A stretch of 64,000 nucleotides of DNA from an uncultured Armatimonadota bacterium (GCA_903833215.1 CAILEM010000067.1:1-64000), one strand, 5' to 3'; shown: positions 26,776-35,371, numbered from the stretch's first letter. The notes: a model not told the origin generated them from the sequence alone. Numbers and translations: made by a program.

Positions 26776-27456
26776 TCACTTCCCCCGCAACGCACACGCC
26801 TCAATCTCCTCAGGCGCCACCGGATACGGAACGGGCAGGGCCGGCAAGAAAGTCGAGACACCCGGCTTGGCGAGCCTTATAATCTCTTCGAACGACAGCG
26901 ATCGATCGACAGAACGACGCCCCGACTTCGACGTGAACCAATACCAAAACTTGCGACTGTGGGCACCCCGCAAACAATAACTGGCATAGCCCCTTTTGGC
27001 GTTCAGAACAGCCCGCACCGCCGGACTGACCTTGCCACGCGGCTTGAGTCCCTCGCGGTAAAGCAACTTGATCAACGTCCCCGCCGAATCAAGGCTTTTC
27101 GGAATGTCGTTGTACGTCGAGAACGTAAACCGAGTCAATCGTAGCTCCCATTTGGCGCGGATCAATCCATCGCGCTTCGTCTCGTACTGCAAAACCTCCA
27201 CACTCCCAGCAGCAAGCTCCGCCGGACTCCCAGCCTGATTAATGTAAAACCGCTCAGAAGCCCCACCTTGAGGGAAAACAATCTCGGTAGGACGATCTTC
27301 CAGAGTGTCGTGAAACCATAAATTGCTACGTTTGGCATCATGGCGTCCGGCGAGGTACTCGTCAAAAGAAGACCGTCCCCATCCAAGTCTTTCCACCGCC
27401 GACTCAGGCGTTTTCCCAGCGTATATCGCAACCAGAATCGCAACGAGGGTGATCAT
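26776..27456 (-). CDS. hypothetical secreted or anchored protein
   Basis: Not recognised. The start is set at ATG 27456, giving 226 residues that open with a hydrophobic segment (MITLVAILVAIYAGKTPESA), either a signal peptide or anchor. The longer frame to 27540 has no such leader. The mature part is mixed alpha/beta with a Trp/Arg-rich patch (SRKFWYWFTSKSGRR). It follows the next gene on the minus strand by only 4 bases, so the two are one small operon. Confidence 0.6.
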   Translation of the reverse strand: MITLVAILVAIYAGKTPESAVERLGWGRSSFDEYLAGRHDAKRSNLWFHDTLEDRPTEIVFPQGGASERFYINQAGSPAELAAGSVEVLQYETKRDGLIRAKWELRLTRFTFSTYNDIPKSLDSAGTLIKLLYREGLKPRGKVSPAVRAVLNAKRGYASYCLRGAHSRKFWYWFTSKSGRRSVDRSLSFEEIIRLAKPGVSTFLPALPVPYPVAPEEIEACALRGK

Positions 27457-27460
27457 AGTT

Positions 27461-27874
27461 TCAGTGGTGGCTCTTCTCTCGCCTGCATCGATACCATGTG
27501 CCGTCCATGAAGCAAAGATCGTATCCAAATCTAGATGCAATGGCCAGTATTTTCCGCCGTGCTTGCTTCAAGCGGCTCTTCTTAGCGACTACACTGGCGA
27601 ACCAAATATCTCCATCGGATACATAAAGGAATTTTCGAGTTTCCCGGCTGAAATGGGAGAGCATTGAATGAAATTTGTCCACATGACTACCACGAACCTC
27701 TATTGCTGAACAAAGATCAACCCATGGATCATCCGCGGGCGGGTTTTGCAGACTGCTTTCTTCGCGCTTTTGAAGCTGCGACGACGAATCTTGGAGCCCC
27801 CAACCGGAGTTCACCAAGATCGTCGCCAGCAGTCCAATCGAAAGTGCCTTCTTCACAGAATAACGCCTCATCAC
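27461..27874 (-). CDS. hypothetical secreted small protein
   Basis: 137 residues with a good signal peptide (MMRRYSVKKALSIGLLATILVNSGWG); start GTG 27874 or ATG 27871, with GGAGTG just ahead. The mature region ends with a short beta-rich module (FLYVSDGDIWFASVVAKKS, YDLCFMDGTWYRCRREK) that looks like a STN/secretin-like half domain, but this is only a resemblance. Two cysteines near the C-terminus could pair. Partner of the gene 4 bases downstream. Confidence 0.6.
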   Translation of the reverse strand: MMRRYSVKKALSIGLLATILVNSGWGLQDSSSQLQKREESSLQNPPADDPWVDLCSAIEVRGSHVDKFHSMLSHFSRETRKFLYVSDGDIWFASVVAKKSRLKQARRKILAIASRFGYDLCFMDGTWYRCRREKSHH

Positions 27875-28215
27875 ACTCCACCCCGCGTGGCGATATCACC
27901 TACCAGGCAATCCACCTCAGTCAAATTCTCTCGTCCTACGGCCCACACAAATCAACTGTCCAATTATCGCTTGATGCTGGATGGCGACAACCATCAAGCG
28001 ATCACAGAGTTCAACTCAATGCCAGATATTGTATGTCACTCGGATCGATTTACTGACACCTTTGTCGAGGAGGGTAAAGACTGCTGAGACCGTTTCCGTT
28101 CGCTTCGACTTGCCCGTCAGCCCAGGACGGATACAGTAATGACATTCCACCAGTTGGGCGCTCCCGTACTGAGGAAAAGCCACACCACAACTTAGAGCGG
28201 CAAATACAGCTGGAT
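27875..28215. other. gene-free spacer
   Basis: 341 bases between two leftward genes. The only structure I see is a perfect 9-bp inverted pair CGCTTGATG (27968-27976) and CATCAAGCG (27992-28000), without a following T-run. It should contain the promoter for the 27461-27874 gene. Confidence 0.55.
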
Positions 28216-28803
28216 TTATCGGGCCAACCCACGCTTTTTGGTGCCCACCTTGCGACTAACAATCAGGCGCACTTTGGCCGAAACTAGCGAAAACTCAATG
28301 TCCTTCCCGTCGATGCTAGCCCATCTGGAAATATAGCCCTGGACGTAAATAGGCTTACTCGAGCTCGCAAACGGCACATTTGGGATAGCCACCTTTATTG
28401 ATAACGTCAACCCAGGCCCCAGCGGGATCAAGTCCTCTTTTTCAAGCCGTCGTTCAAGAACTGCAAATCTCCTTTCATAGGCTTTTAACGCATGCAGTTT
28501 GCCTCGCGAAGTCTGCTCCCAAAAATCGAAATCAAACATATGCTCACTGATCGGCGGAACGAGGATGGGTCGTCGCGTAAGGTTGGTGATTGAGGCCTCA
28601 ACCAGCACTGAACTGGCAATCATTTCCGCCCTAATAGTCAGCTTCGGACCAGATCCGTGTGTCCTAAGCTCGGCGAAGTCGATGACGAAATATGGCTCAG
28701 GAAGGTCAAGTGCTGGCGCAACTGGCATAGAAAAAGGCGTCGCCGCTCCTTGACACAAAGTCCAACTCAGTAAGCCGAAGCGCCAAACGGTTGAGATCAA
28801 CAT
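28216..28803 (-). CDS. hypothetical secreted protein
   Basis: 195 residues. A hydrophobic leader (MLISTVWRFGLLSWTLCQGAAT) is consistent with a signal peptide. The rest is a predicted beta sandwich (KLTIRAEMIASSVLVEASITNL, LGPGLTLSIKVAIP) with a basic tail, the pattern of small exported Ig-like proteins. No family recognised. It lies divergently from the next gene, 103 bases away. Confidence 0.62.
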   Translation of the reverse strand: MLISTVWRFGLLSWTLCQGAATPFSMPVAPALDLPEPYFVIDFAELRTHGSGPKLTIRAEMIASSVLVEASITNLTRRPILVPPISEHMFDFDFWEQTSRGKLHALKAYERRFAVLERRLEKEDLIPLGPGLTLSIKVAIPNVPFASSSKPIYVQGYISRWASIDGKDIEFSLVSAKVRLIVSRKVGTKKRGLAR

Positions 28804-28906
28804 TGGTAAATAAGATGTATCACAAGAACCTCCTTCGACCGAACGAATTCACTGATTCAATTTGGCAGTTGAGAGATTTAGACGGATAATAGCGGATCAG
28901 GAGCGA

Positions 28907-29017
28907 ATGATGTGCAAATGGGTTAACCCTCTTCTTTTGATTGCGTTTGTGCTTGATGCGCCTCCGCAGAACCAAAAGGATATCGCCGAGCGGGGAACGA
29001 CATGGGTGGCCAAATGA
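28907..29017 (+). pseudogene. short signal-peptide-like frame, possible 5' part of a frameshifted gene
   Basis: ATG 28907 or 28910, after a GATCAGGAG ribosome binding site, opens a 36-codon frame that reads like a signal peptide (MMCKWVNPLLLIAFVLDAPP) and stops at TGA 29015. The next frame is open in +1 and gives the 29510-ending protein. Either this is an independent short frame or the gene was split by a frameshift or sequencing error. Confidence 0.35.
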
Positions 29018-29510
29018 TGTCGTCGTGGTGGACCAATTGGTAGCTTTTATCTATCTCGCAGGTGCCTTACTGCAGGTGAACGCACTTTCTCAGCAGTCTG
29101 CGGGAGACGAGTTGAAATGGCCGGTAAAGCAGATTTCTATAGTTGGCAAACGGGCCAACTTCGGATTTGAACTCGTCACGCTTGACGGGAAATGCAAACT
29201 AGTCATTGCCGAGCTTGCTTGGGCTCCGCGTATGATGGCCCTACCGGGCAGACGAGCCCTCCATCTTCAGTATGTATTGCCAACTGGTCAGGTCATCCAT
29301 CTTGTCGAGGCAGCCCATCTCAAAGGTATCCGATGCATTCAAAATTCGGATGAGATCTTGAGTCAAGGTTATTTTCCGTTTACCAGGCCCATTTCGTTCA
29401 GCAACAACCTCGGCGTTAGGTATGGATACAAGAATAATACGGACGTTGCCGTTGCTGGTCCCATCCCTGACATTGATGAGATTTACAAGGTTCTGAAACT
29501 GAAATACTAG
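28941..29510 (+). CDS. hypothetical protein, start uncertain
   Basis: 189 residues if TTG 28941 is the start; a GTG near 29023 (VVDQLVAFIYLAGALLQVNA) would give a shorter form with its own hydrophobic leader. The mature part is mixed, with strands such as KQISIVGKRANFGFELVTL and LHLQYVLPTGQVIHLVE, then FSNNLGVRYGYKNN. No family recognised. The upstream overlapping frame carries a better signal peptide, so the true protein may be a fusion of the two (see the entry at 28907). Confidence 0.5.
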   Translation: MRLCLMRLRRTKRISPSGERHGWPNDVVVVDQLVAFIYLAGALLQVNALSQQSAGDELKWPVKQISIVGKRANFGFELVTLDGKCKLVIAELAWAPRMMALPGRRALHLQYVLPTGQVIHLVEAAHLKGIRCIQNSDEILSQGYFPFTRPISFSNNLGVRYGYKNNTDVAVAGPIPDIDEIYKVLKLKY

Positions 29511-29631
29511 CGAGCACTTGCTGTGCAGTCTGGCAAGTTGAGTTCTAGTTGGCTCCATCTGTAACCAAAAGGCTGGCCATCGCGAGGTCAACATCGCGCC
29601 TATTTGTGACTCATCGAGGTACAATTAATCG

Positions 29632-30006
29632 GTGTCAACACGCATCTTCACCGTGCCCGACTTCATCAAATTTGTGAAGAAGGAGCGGATTGCGGACGCT
29701 GCGCTTGTCGATGCCATCGAGAGGGTAGAACGCGGCCTGGTGGACTCATACCTCGGTGGTGGGCTCATCAAACTGCGGGTGGCTCGGCCCGGCCAGGGAC
29801 GAAGCCGCGGGTTCCGCACGATCGTAGCTTGCAGCTTGGGTGCTCGTGCCTTCTTCTTAGTCGGGTACGGCAAGAACGACCTGGACAACATCGGAGACAC
29901 CACCTTGGCTCGGCTTCGCCTTATCGCAGAGGAACTACAGCGACTTACAGATGACGAGTTGGACAGCCTAACGGCTTCGGGAACAATGAGGGAGATCGCA
30001 CGATGA
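29632..30006 (+). CDS. RelE/HigB-family toxin
   Basis: 124 residues from GTG 29632. The core GGGLIKLRVARPGQGRSRGFRT, then ACSLGARAFFLVGYGKNDLDNI, is the signature of the HigB2-like RelE mRNA interferases, which cleave mRNA at the ribosome. Its stop overlaps the ATG of the HTH gene downstream by four bases (ATGA), the usual toxin-then-antitoxin order for the HigBA group. Function is well supported by family plus pairing; activity is not provable here. Confidence 0.88.
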   Translation: MSTRIFTVPDFIKFVKKERIADAALVDAIERVERGLVDSYLGGGLIKLRVARPGQGRSRGFRTIVACSLGARAFFLVGYGKNDLDNIGDTTLARLRLIAEELQRLTDDELDSLTASGTMREIAR

Positions 30007-30419
30007 ATACGACACGGAAAAGCAAGATGAAGACCGTCACGGACACAGCGGCCGCCGACCGCTATACCCTCGACAACACGCGAGAGACGGAGGAGATGTT
30101 GGCGAGTCTAGGAAAGTTCTCTGCCAAAGAGATCGTAGCCTCCCAGGCACTGCGTGCCTCCGTCGGAGCTAGGTCGTTGCGCCTTGGTGATGCACGCTTG
30201 TTCGATTCGTCCAGTGTGCCCGCAATCATTGACTTTACTCCCGAAACAGTGCGAAAACTGCGCGAGAGGGAGGGCGCCTCTCAGGCGGTGATGGCTGCCC
30301 ATCTCGGTGTGGCCACCAAAACCCTGAGTCAGTGGGAGCGCGGTCAGCGCAAGCCTGAGGGTCCTGCGGCGAAGCTGCTGTCGCTGGTGCAAGCGCATGG
30401 TCTTCAGTATCTCCGATAG
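30003..30419 (+). CDS. HTH (XRE-type) antitoxin of the HigB-type pair
   Basis: 138 residues. A DNA-binding domain fills the C-terminal half: the HTH runs through ETVRKLREREGASQAVMAAHLG and ATKTLSQWERGQRKP, typical of HigA/MqsA-like antitoxins that end with a Xre fold. The N-terminal half is a polar toxin-binding region. It should neutralise the upstream toxin and repress the pair's promoter. Confidence 0.87.
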   Translation: MNTTRKSKMKTVTDTAAADRYTLDNTRETEEMLASLGKFSAKEIVASQALRASVGARSLRLGDARLFDSSSVPAIIDFTPETVRKLREREGASQAVMAAHLGVATKTLSQWERGQRKPEGPAAKLLSLVQAHGLQYLR

Positions 30420-30422
30420 ATC

Positions 30423-30662
30423 TTGATATCAACTGCTCCATGGCACGCTTCCCGAACGGTGGGTGGAGACGCATGTGTTCGACATACGCGCATTCCGGTC
30501 TGGCTCGTTGTCCGCTGCAAGCAGACGGGATTCACGGATGAGCAGATATTGTCAAACTATCCCGGACTGACTGCAGCCGACCTTACCGCAGTATGGGATT
30601 TCTATGCGTCCCATTCCGAGAGGATTGATGCGGAGCGGCGATCTCACGAAGAAGCAGCCTAA
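30423..30662 (+). CDS. DUF433 (VapB45-type) antitoxin
   Basis: 79 residues from TTG 30423, 3 bases after the HTH antitoxin stop. The DUF433 signature is present: VGGDACVRHTRIPVWLVV, then TDEQILSNYPGLTAADLTAVWDFYASH. DUF433 proteins are winged-helix antitoxins paired with DUF5615 PIN-like toxins encoded just downstream. Here only the first codons of such a toxin remain (next entry). Confidence 0.85.
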   Translation: MISTAPWHASRTVGGDACVRHTRIPVWLVVRCKQTGFTDEQILSNYPGLTAADLTAVWDFYASHSERIDAERRSHEEAA

Positions 30663-30715
30663 TGGCAAGTCACTACACCAACGAAAACGTGCCAATAGGT
30701 TTGGGACCGGGTTAG
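30662..30715 (+). pseudogene. truncated DUF5615 PIN-like toxin remnant
   Basis: ATG 30662 overlaps the DUF433 stop (TAATG), as expected for the toxin gene of such a pair. The reading frame gives MASHYTNENVPIGLGPG and then a stop. The YTNENVP segment matches the DUF5615 N-terminus, where an Asp/Asn-Glu-Asn core leads the PIN-like active site. The remainder is missing, replaced by repeat sequence. The loss leaves an orphan antitoxin. Confidence 0.55.
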
Positions 30716-30823
30716 GCTGATTGCTATGAATTGGAATTTTGACGTGGCGGAAGGCTGTAGGCGATGCCCACAGACGGCATGGGTCGCACCTTCAGTGCTC
30801 TGGTTTGGTGGGTTTGGCTTTCA

Positions 30824-30868
30824 CCAGGGTTTCACCCTGGGCTGATATAGGGACGCATCTCTGGCGCT
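30824..30868. repeat. inverted copy C of the AGCGCCGGAGGTGCGTCC repeat
   Basis: Reverse complement of copy B: 3 mismatches over the 33-bp unit (30836-30868), and a perfect match over the attached CCAGGGTGAAACCCTGG palindrome (30825-30841). It lies on the far side of the toxin-antitoxin island from copies A and B, in inverted orientation. Confidence 0.85.
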
Positions 30869-30908
30869 ACCTCATGTGTTCGAATGTTGGTCGGTTTGCG
30901 ACTCCAGG

Positions 30909-33002
30909 CTACGTTCGGAGGTCGGGGGGACCTACGAAGCGGAAGCCTATTGTGATGCTACGGTCGTGGGGGTCGATAGTGCGTTTGGTTTTGGGGTCGA
31001 GGTGGGTGCGTTTGGCACTTAGGAAGTCAGCGGGCAGGTGTTCGGCCCACGAACCGCCTCGGATGACCATGGTGGGGCCGGAGCCGATGGGGTCCGTCTG
31101 CTTTTTGCTGATGTCCGCCTCGTAGCCATCGCGACACCACTGGAACACGTTGCCGGCCATATCCAAGCACCCGTACGGGCTGACACCGTCAGGATGCGCA
31201 ATTACCGGCGCGGGACCGCCCGCCGACAATGGCTTTTCGGCGGAAAATTGAAGGTTCTTGGGAATAAATTCTTTGCCCCACGGATAGGACAACTTCCCGA
31301 AACCGCGTGCGGCATGCTCCCATTGCGCTTCAGTGGGAAGGTCCCCACCGGCCCACCTGCAGTACTCACGCGCCTCTTCCCATGTCACGTTGACCATCGG
31401 ATTCTCGTCGTGCCAATCATAGGAAGGCTTGTATTTGTCCCAGTCAAACGGTTTCGGAAAAATTTCGTTGTAACCATCGGGAGCTTGGGTGAAGGCCTTG
31501 AACTCCTTCACGCTGACAAGGGTCCGACCGATCCAGTAAGCGGACAAGGTCACGTTGTGAGGCGGGTTATCGGCCTGGCCTTCATCGCCCATTTTGAATG
31601 GCCCGTTCCAAACGTAGACCATCTCAAAGTTGGCCTTGATATTTTTCTGAATCCTAGGCTTCCGTAGCTGCCCTGGGTCGGCATCGGGAAGGTCCTGCTT
31701 CTCGTTTCGTGGGGTTGAGTCCACACCAACCGTCGCAACAAGCGAACGACCTTCGACGGCGTAAACGGTGTCGGACTTGAATTCGATCTCTTGCTTCTTG
31801 CTCGTCTCACCCCCTGAAGAAGTCACGGTGTATTTGCCGGCGATAAGGGGCACGATCGTCGTGGCTCCGGCGGGAACAGTCACCACCGCGAAGGTTTGGC
31901 TACCATTTTCAAACTTCACCTCAAGGGCGGCAGAGCTGGAGTTCATCACCGTCACCTTCGGCATTTCGTCGGCAACTAGCGTGACGGCCGGCGCCATGCG
32001 AATCGCCCGCTGAAGCTCCGGACCATCGACGATTTGGCCCTGGCCGGTTGCCCGAACCAGGTCGAGCACGACTTCTCCACTTGCCGGCCACAACTGCTGG
32101 GCGACGCGCGCCGCCACCGCCGCATCGTCGTAATCGCCTTCCAGCGTGAGAACCCGCGATAGGTTCCAATGTGCGGCTCCTGAATACGGGGACAATTTGA
32201 CGGCGTTCAACGCATCTGCCACCGCTTCGCTCAATTCACCGGACGCATCCTGCCCCTTCTTCTGCTTCAACCGCGTGAGCTGGATCTCCGAATTGGTTTT
32301 TGCTTCCAAGGCGAGGTCAAAGTTCGGATCCTTCTTAAGGGCAAGTTGGAACGACGCCTTCGCCTCGGTGAACCCGGCCTGCGTGCATTGACTTGCGTTC
32401 TGAAGGCCCGCTGCATAGAACTGTTGCGCTTCGGGGGATACCGTAGGGGTGGGACCGGGACGAGGGTGGACCGTGGATGCCGCGGCCGGACGCAGGACCT
32501 TGGCGAACTGGGCTGGAAACTTCTCGACAAGATCTCCACTATCTTTGGGATAGTTGATCTCCATCTGTGAGACCTTATCGGGATCGGATTGCCCCGAGTT
32601 CACATCCACCAAAGTGCACTCGACATTCAACGTCGATCCAGTGAGCTTGTAGCTTCCGGTGACAATCGAGTTCAGGCGCAGCTTTTTCGCCAAGGCCAAG
32701 GCTTCGGCGAGATTACGACGCGGCTGCCCAACCGCTCCGCTTCGAATCTCTTTCCAAATGATGTTCTGCCCCAGCACCGACATTCCGCCCAGTTCGTTAA
32801 GGCTGTTGGTAATGCTCTCGCCAAGAGTGATCCCGATCGCCGCCGTCTCCGCGGCACCGCTCTCGTTGCGGAAAGGGATGACCGCCACCCGCTCCAAAGG
32901 TTCTTCGCCTGCCTGGCCCTGCTGGCCATGCCCCAGTGCGGCCCCCATCAGGATGGCGGCCAGGGTCGCAAGGCTAATCAGTGGTGTCCAGCGCATCGTC
33001 AT
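30909..33002 (-). CDS. secreted protein with TolB/CsgG-like, TPR and FGE-sulfatase-fold domains (paralogue 2)
   Basis: 697 residues. A signal peptide (MTMRWTPLISLATLAAILMG) is followed by a TolB/CsgG-like domain at about 38-170 (RVAVIPFRNESG, RLNSIVTGSYK), TPR repeats at about 188-330 (AKASFQLALKKDPNFDLAL, AAVAARVAQQLWPASGEV), a beta-rich region, and a C-terminal FGE-sulfatase domain at about 455-697 (MVNVTWEEAREYCRWAGGDLPTE, LDMAGNVFQWCRDGYEA, VIRGGSWAEHL). The two catalytic cysteines of real formylglycine-generating enzymes, in the segment after RGGSW, are not there, so this is a binding or scaffold domain, not an oxidase. Tandem paralogue of the next gene (37 bases between them). Confidence 0.85.
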   Translation of the reverse strand: MTMRWTPLISLATLAAILMGAALGHGQQGQAGEEPLERVAVIPFRNESGAAETAAIGITLGESITNSLNELGGMSVLGQNIIWKEIRSGAVGQPRRNLAEALALAKKLRLNSIVTGSYKLTGSTLNVECTLVDVNSGQSDPDKVSQMEINYPKDSGDLVEKFPAQFAKVLRPAAASTVHPRPGPTPTVSPEAQQFYAAGLQNASQCTQAGFTEAKASFQLALKKDPNFDLALEAKTNSEIQLTRLKQKKGQDASGELSEAVADALNAVKLSPYSGAAHWNLSRVLTLEGDYDDAAVAARVAQQLWPASGEVVLDLVRATGQGQIVDGPELQRAIRMAPAVTLVADEMPKVTVMNSSSAALEVKFENGSQTFAVVTVPAGATTIVPLIAGKYTVTSSGGETSKKQEIEFKSDTVYAVEGRSLVATVGVDSTPRNEKQDLPDADPGQLRKPRIQKNIKANFEMVYVWNGPFKMGDEGQADNPPHNVTLSAYWIGRTLVSVKEFKAFTQAPDGYNEIFPKPFDWDKYKPSYDWHDENPMVNVTWEEAREYCRWAGGDLPTEAQWEHAARGFGKLSYPWGKEFIPKNLQFSAEKPLSAGGPAPVIAHPDGVSPYGCLDMAGNVFQWCRDGYEADISKKQTDPIGSGPTMVIRGGSWAEHLPADFLSAKRTHLDPKTKRTIDPHDRSITIGFRFVGPPDLRT

Positions 33003-33039
33003 TGCAGGTTCAATCCTCAGGGTCTCAAGAAATCGGAGA

Positions 33040-35283
33040 TCAATCGTTTACAGGAAACACCACACGGAAACCGATGGTGTCGCGGACGTCCAACTGGGTT
33101 CGCCGAAGCGAAGGGCGGAACAGATCGGGATTATGATTGCGCCACGAGCCACCGCGAAGGCCATGAATAAGACCTTGCGAATAGGCATCGAAGCACCACT
33201 CCCACACGTTGCCTGCCATATCCAAGCATCCAAACGGGCTCGCTCCTGTCGCATGGGCCGTCACCGGCGTCGTACGCAGACCCGAGCCAACGCTTCCGGG
33301 AGACCATTGAAGCTTGGTTGGGTCCCAGTTGTTGCCCCAGGGATACTTCAGCCGATCGGGGCCACGGGCGGCGTACTCCCACTCGGCCTCGGTTGGCAAT
33401 CGCCCGCCTACGTATTTCGCATAGGCCTGAGCTTGCTCCCAGGTGACATTGACGATGGGGTGATCCGGAATCCATCCCCACGCGGGACGATGCTGTTGAA
33501 CGTCAAACCAGTCGACTCGCTGATTTCCGCGATTCTGTATGGTTTGTGCGAAGGCCAAAAACTCCTTATAGGTCACCAGTGTTTTGCTGATCCAGAAGGA
33601 AGTGATGTGGGCTTTGTGAACCGGATTCGTTGGCTGGTCGTCATCGCCGAGCGTCACGTCTCCACCCGGGACAAATACGTCATCCGCGCCTGTTCGTCGA
33701 TTGTGGCGTACCTTTCCTGCTGCCGCTGGCCCCGTAGGCGTTTCGTTGCGGCCCGGTTTCAGCCGGGCGACGATCGGCAGGGTGACGCCTGGCGCGGCAT
33801 GGATCTCCAAGCTGAACGGCTCGTAGCCGTCCTTGGTGACCTGAATCGTCACCGTTCCCGTGGGTGAAACGCTGGAATCGTATTTGTAATCCTGCGGTGC
33901 CTCGCCGAGTTCACTCCCACCCACCGACACCTTGGCCCCGCCGATTTCGCTGGAAATCTTGAGGGTGGCAGGCAGGTGCTTATCGACTGGCTTGCCGCCG
34001 TCTTCGGTATCGATGGCGCTGACGGATAGGGTTTGACCGTTGAGGTCGTAGGTCTTTTCTGAGCTAAAATTGCGGCTCACCGCCTGCACCGACCCACTCC
34101 GCGTGGTGGTCACGGTGTAGCGACCGGATGCCAAGCCGACGACTCGCGACTCACTCGCTGGGACCTCGACAGAGGCGGCAATGGCACCACTTTCCTGAAC
34201 GAATTGGTACTCCTGGTCGACCTTTTCATCGTTGACGACGGTCACTTTCGGGAGTTCGTCAATCACGAGCGAAAGGGCGGGGGTCATCTTCAGCGCCCGC
34301 TGAAGATCGGGTCCATCTACGATTTTGCCCTTTGAAAGAGCTCGGTTCAGGTCGACGGCAACCTCGGCGTTCGCTGGCCACAGTTGGGCGGCAACTCGCG
34401 CCGCGATTGCGGCCCCTTCGTAGTTCCCGATCAGGGTGAGGGCACGTGACAGTTGCCAGTGGGCTCCGCCGTAGTAGGGAGCTCGCTTCACACCCTCAAA
34501 CGCGTCACTCACCGCGTCTTGCCGATCTTGAAGCGCGTTCTTCCCCGCTTTTTCTTTCATCCGCGCCAGTTGGGTTTCGGTATCGGATTTGGCAACGTAG
34601 GCCTGAGCATAGTCGGCGTCCTTCTTAAGGGCGGCTTGGAATGCGGCTTTGGCGTTGGTGAGTCCCTCCTCCGAGTTGCGATCTGCTTTGTCCAATCCTT
34701 CGGAATACAGGAGATGGGCAGCGGGAGATGCCGACATCTCCTTAGGAATGATCGGTTTGGGATGGCTCGTCGAGGCAGCAGCCGGTCGAAGGAGGCGAGA
34801 AACTTGCTCGGGGACCTTGTACAGCAAGCCCACATAGTTTTTCGGATACTCGTCCGCCTCGGTAATCTTCTTGTCGTCTTCCTTGGCGCCAGATTTGACA
34901 TCAACCACCCAGCAGTCGATTTGGAGGTTTCCTCCCGCCTTTTTGTACGATCCGACGACAAGGGTGCTTACCCGAAGCCTCTTGGCGAGGGCCAAGGCGT
35001 CGGGAAGGCTCTTGCTCACATTGGTCTGCCCCTTGGCTTGTCGCAACACATCCTGAGGCAGCACCGCAAGAGTGTCCAGACGGTTGAGAGAGTTGGAGAT
35101 TTCCTCGGCGATTTCGGTTCCCACCGAAGCCGGGCTGTCGTCCAGGGTCTGAAAAGGGATGACGGCAATCTGCTGTGCAGCCGCGTCTTGCAGAGGTTGC
35201 CACGGTTGGTGGACGGAACTCGCGCTCGCCAAAAGCAAGCCCGAGACACATGCTAATAGCCCCCGCCTAAACCACATGTCCAT
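33040..35283 (-). CDS. secreted protein with TolB/CsgG-like, TPR, PEGA and FGE-sulfatase-fold domains (paralogue 1)
   Basis: 747 residues, with AAAAGG about 7 bases before ATG 35283. The domain order is the same as in the downstream paralogue: signal peptide; TolB/CsgG-like region (IAVIPFQTLDDSP, VSTLVVGSYKKAG); TPR region (NAKAAFQAALKKDADYAQA, GAAIAARVAAQLWPANAEVA). It adds a clear PEGA domain at about 436-515 (KISSEIGGAKVSVGGSELG, VTIQVTKDGYEPF). The FGE-sulfatase domain starts near 540 (FVPGGDVTLGDDDQPTN, GGRLPTEAEWEYAARG, LDMAGNVWEWCFDAYS, GLRGGSWRNHN). As in its partner the catalytic cysteine pair is absent. It probably acts at the cell surface as a ligand-binding multi-domain protein. 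First of the two-gene operon. Confidence 0.87.
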   Translation of the reverse strand: MDMWFRRGLLACVSGLLLASASSVHQPWQPLQDAAAQQIAVIPFQTLDDSPASVGTEIAEEISNSLNRLDTLAVLPQDVLRQAKGQTNVSKSLPDALALAKRLRVSTLVVGSYKKAGGNLQIDCWVVDVKSGAKEDDKKITEADEYPKNYVGLLYKVPEQVSRLLRPAAASTSHPKPIIPKEMSASPAAHLLYSEGLDKADRNSEEGLTNAKAAFQAALKKDADYAQAYVAKSDTETQLARMKEKAGKNALQDRQDAVSDAFEGVKRAPYYGGAHWQLSRALTLIGNYEGAAIAARVAAQLWPANAEVAVDLNRALSKGKIVDGPDLQRALKMTPALSLVIDELPKVTVVNDEKVDQEYQFVQESGAIAASVEVPASESRVVGLASGRYTVTTTRSGSVQAVSRNFSSEKTYDLNGQTLSVSAIDTEDGGKPVDKHLPATLKISSEIGGAKVSVGGSELGEAPQDYKYDSSVSPTGTVTIQVTKDGYEPFSLEIHAAPGVTLPIVARLKPGRNETPTGPAAAGKVRHNRRTGADDVFVPGGDVTLGDDDQPTNPVHKAHITSFWISKTLVTYKEFLAFAQTIQNRGNQRVDWFDVQQHRPAWGWIPDHPIVNVTWEQAQAYAKYVGGRLPTEAEWEYAARGPDRLKYPWGNNWDPTKLQWSPGSVGSGLRTTPVTAHATGASPFGCLDMAGNVWEWCFDAYSQGLIHGLRGGSWRNHNPDLFRPSLRRTQLDVRDTIGFRVVFPVND

Positions 35284-35371
35284 TTGTACCTTTTCTCAGT
35301 CTGTGGAAGTGAAGCGATTGAGGTTCAAGAGACACCGTTAACACAATGAATCCCTTTCCGGTCGTAGAGGA

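Noticed and set aside
32659-33867. 402-residue plus-strand frame
   Set aside because: It lies wholly antisense to the two FGE-fold genes; its translation is Arg/Ser-rich and shows no domain.
34453-35256. 267-residue plus-strand frame
   Set aside because: Antisense shadow of the FGE-fold paralogue, which has clear domains.
30909-35283. diversity-generating retroelement
   Set aside because: FGE-fold proteins can be DGR targets, but no reverse transcriptase or template repeat is in the window.
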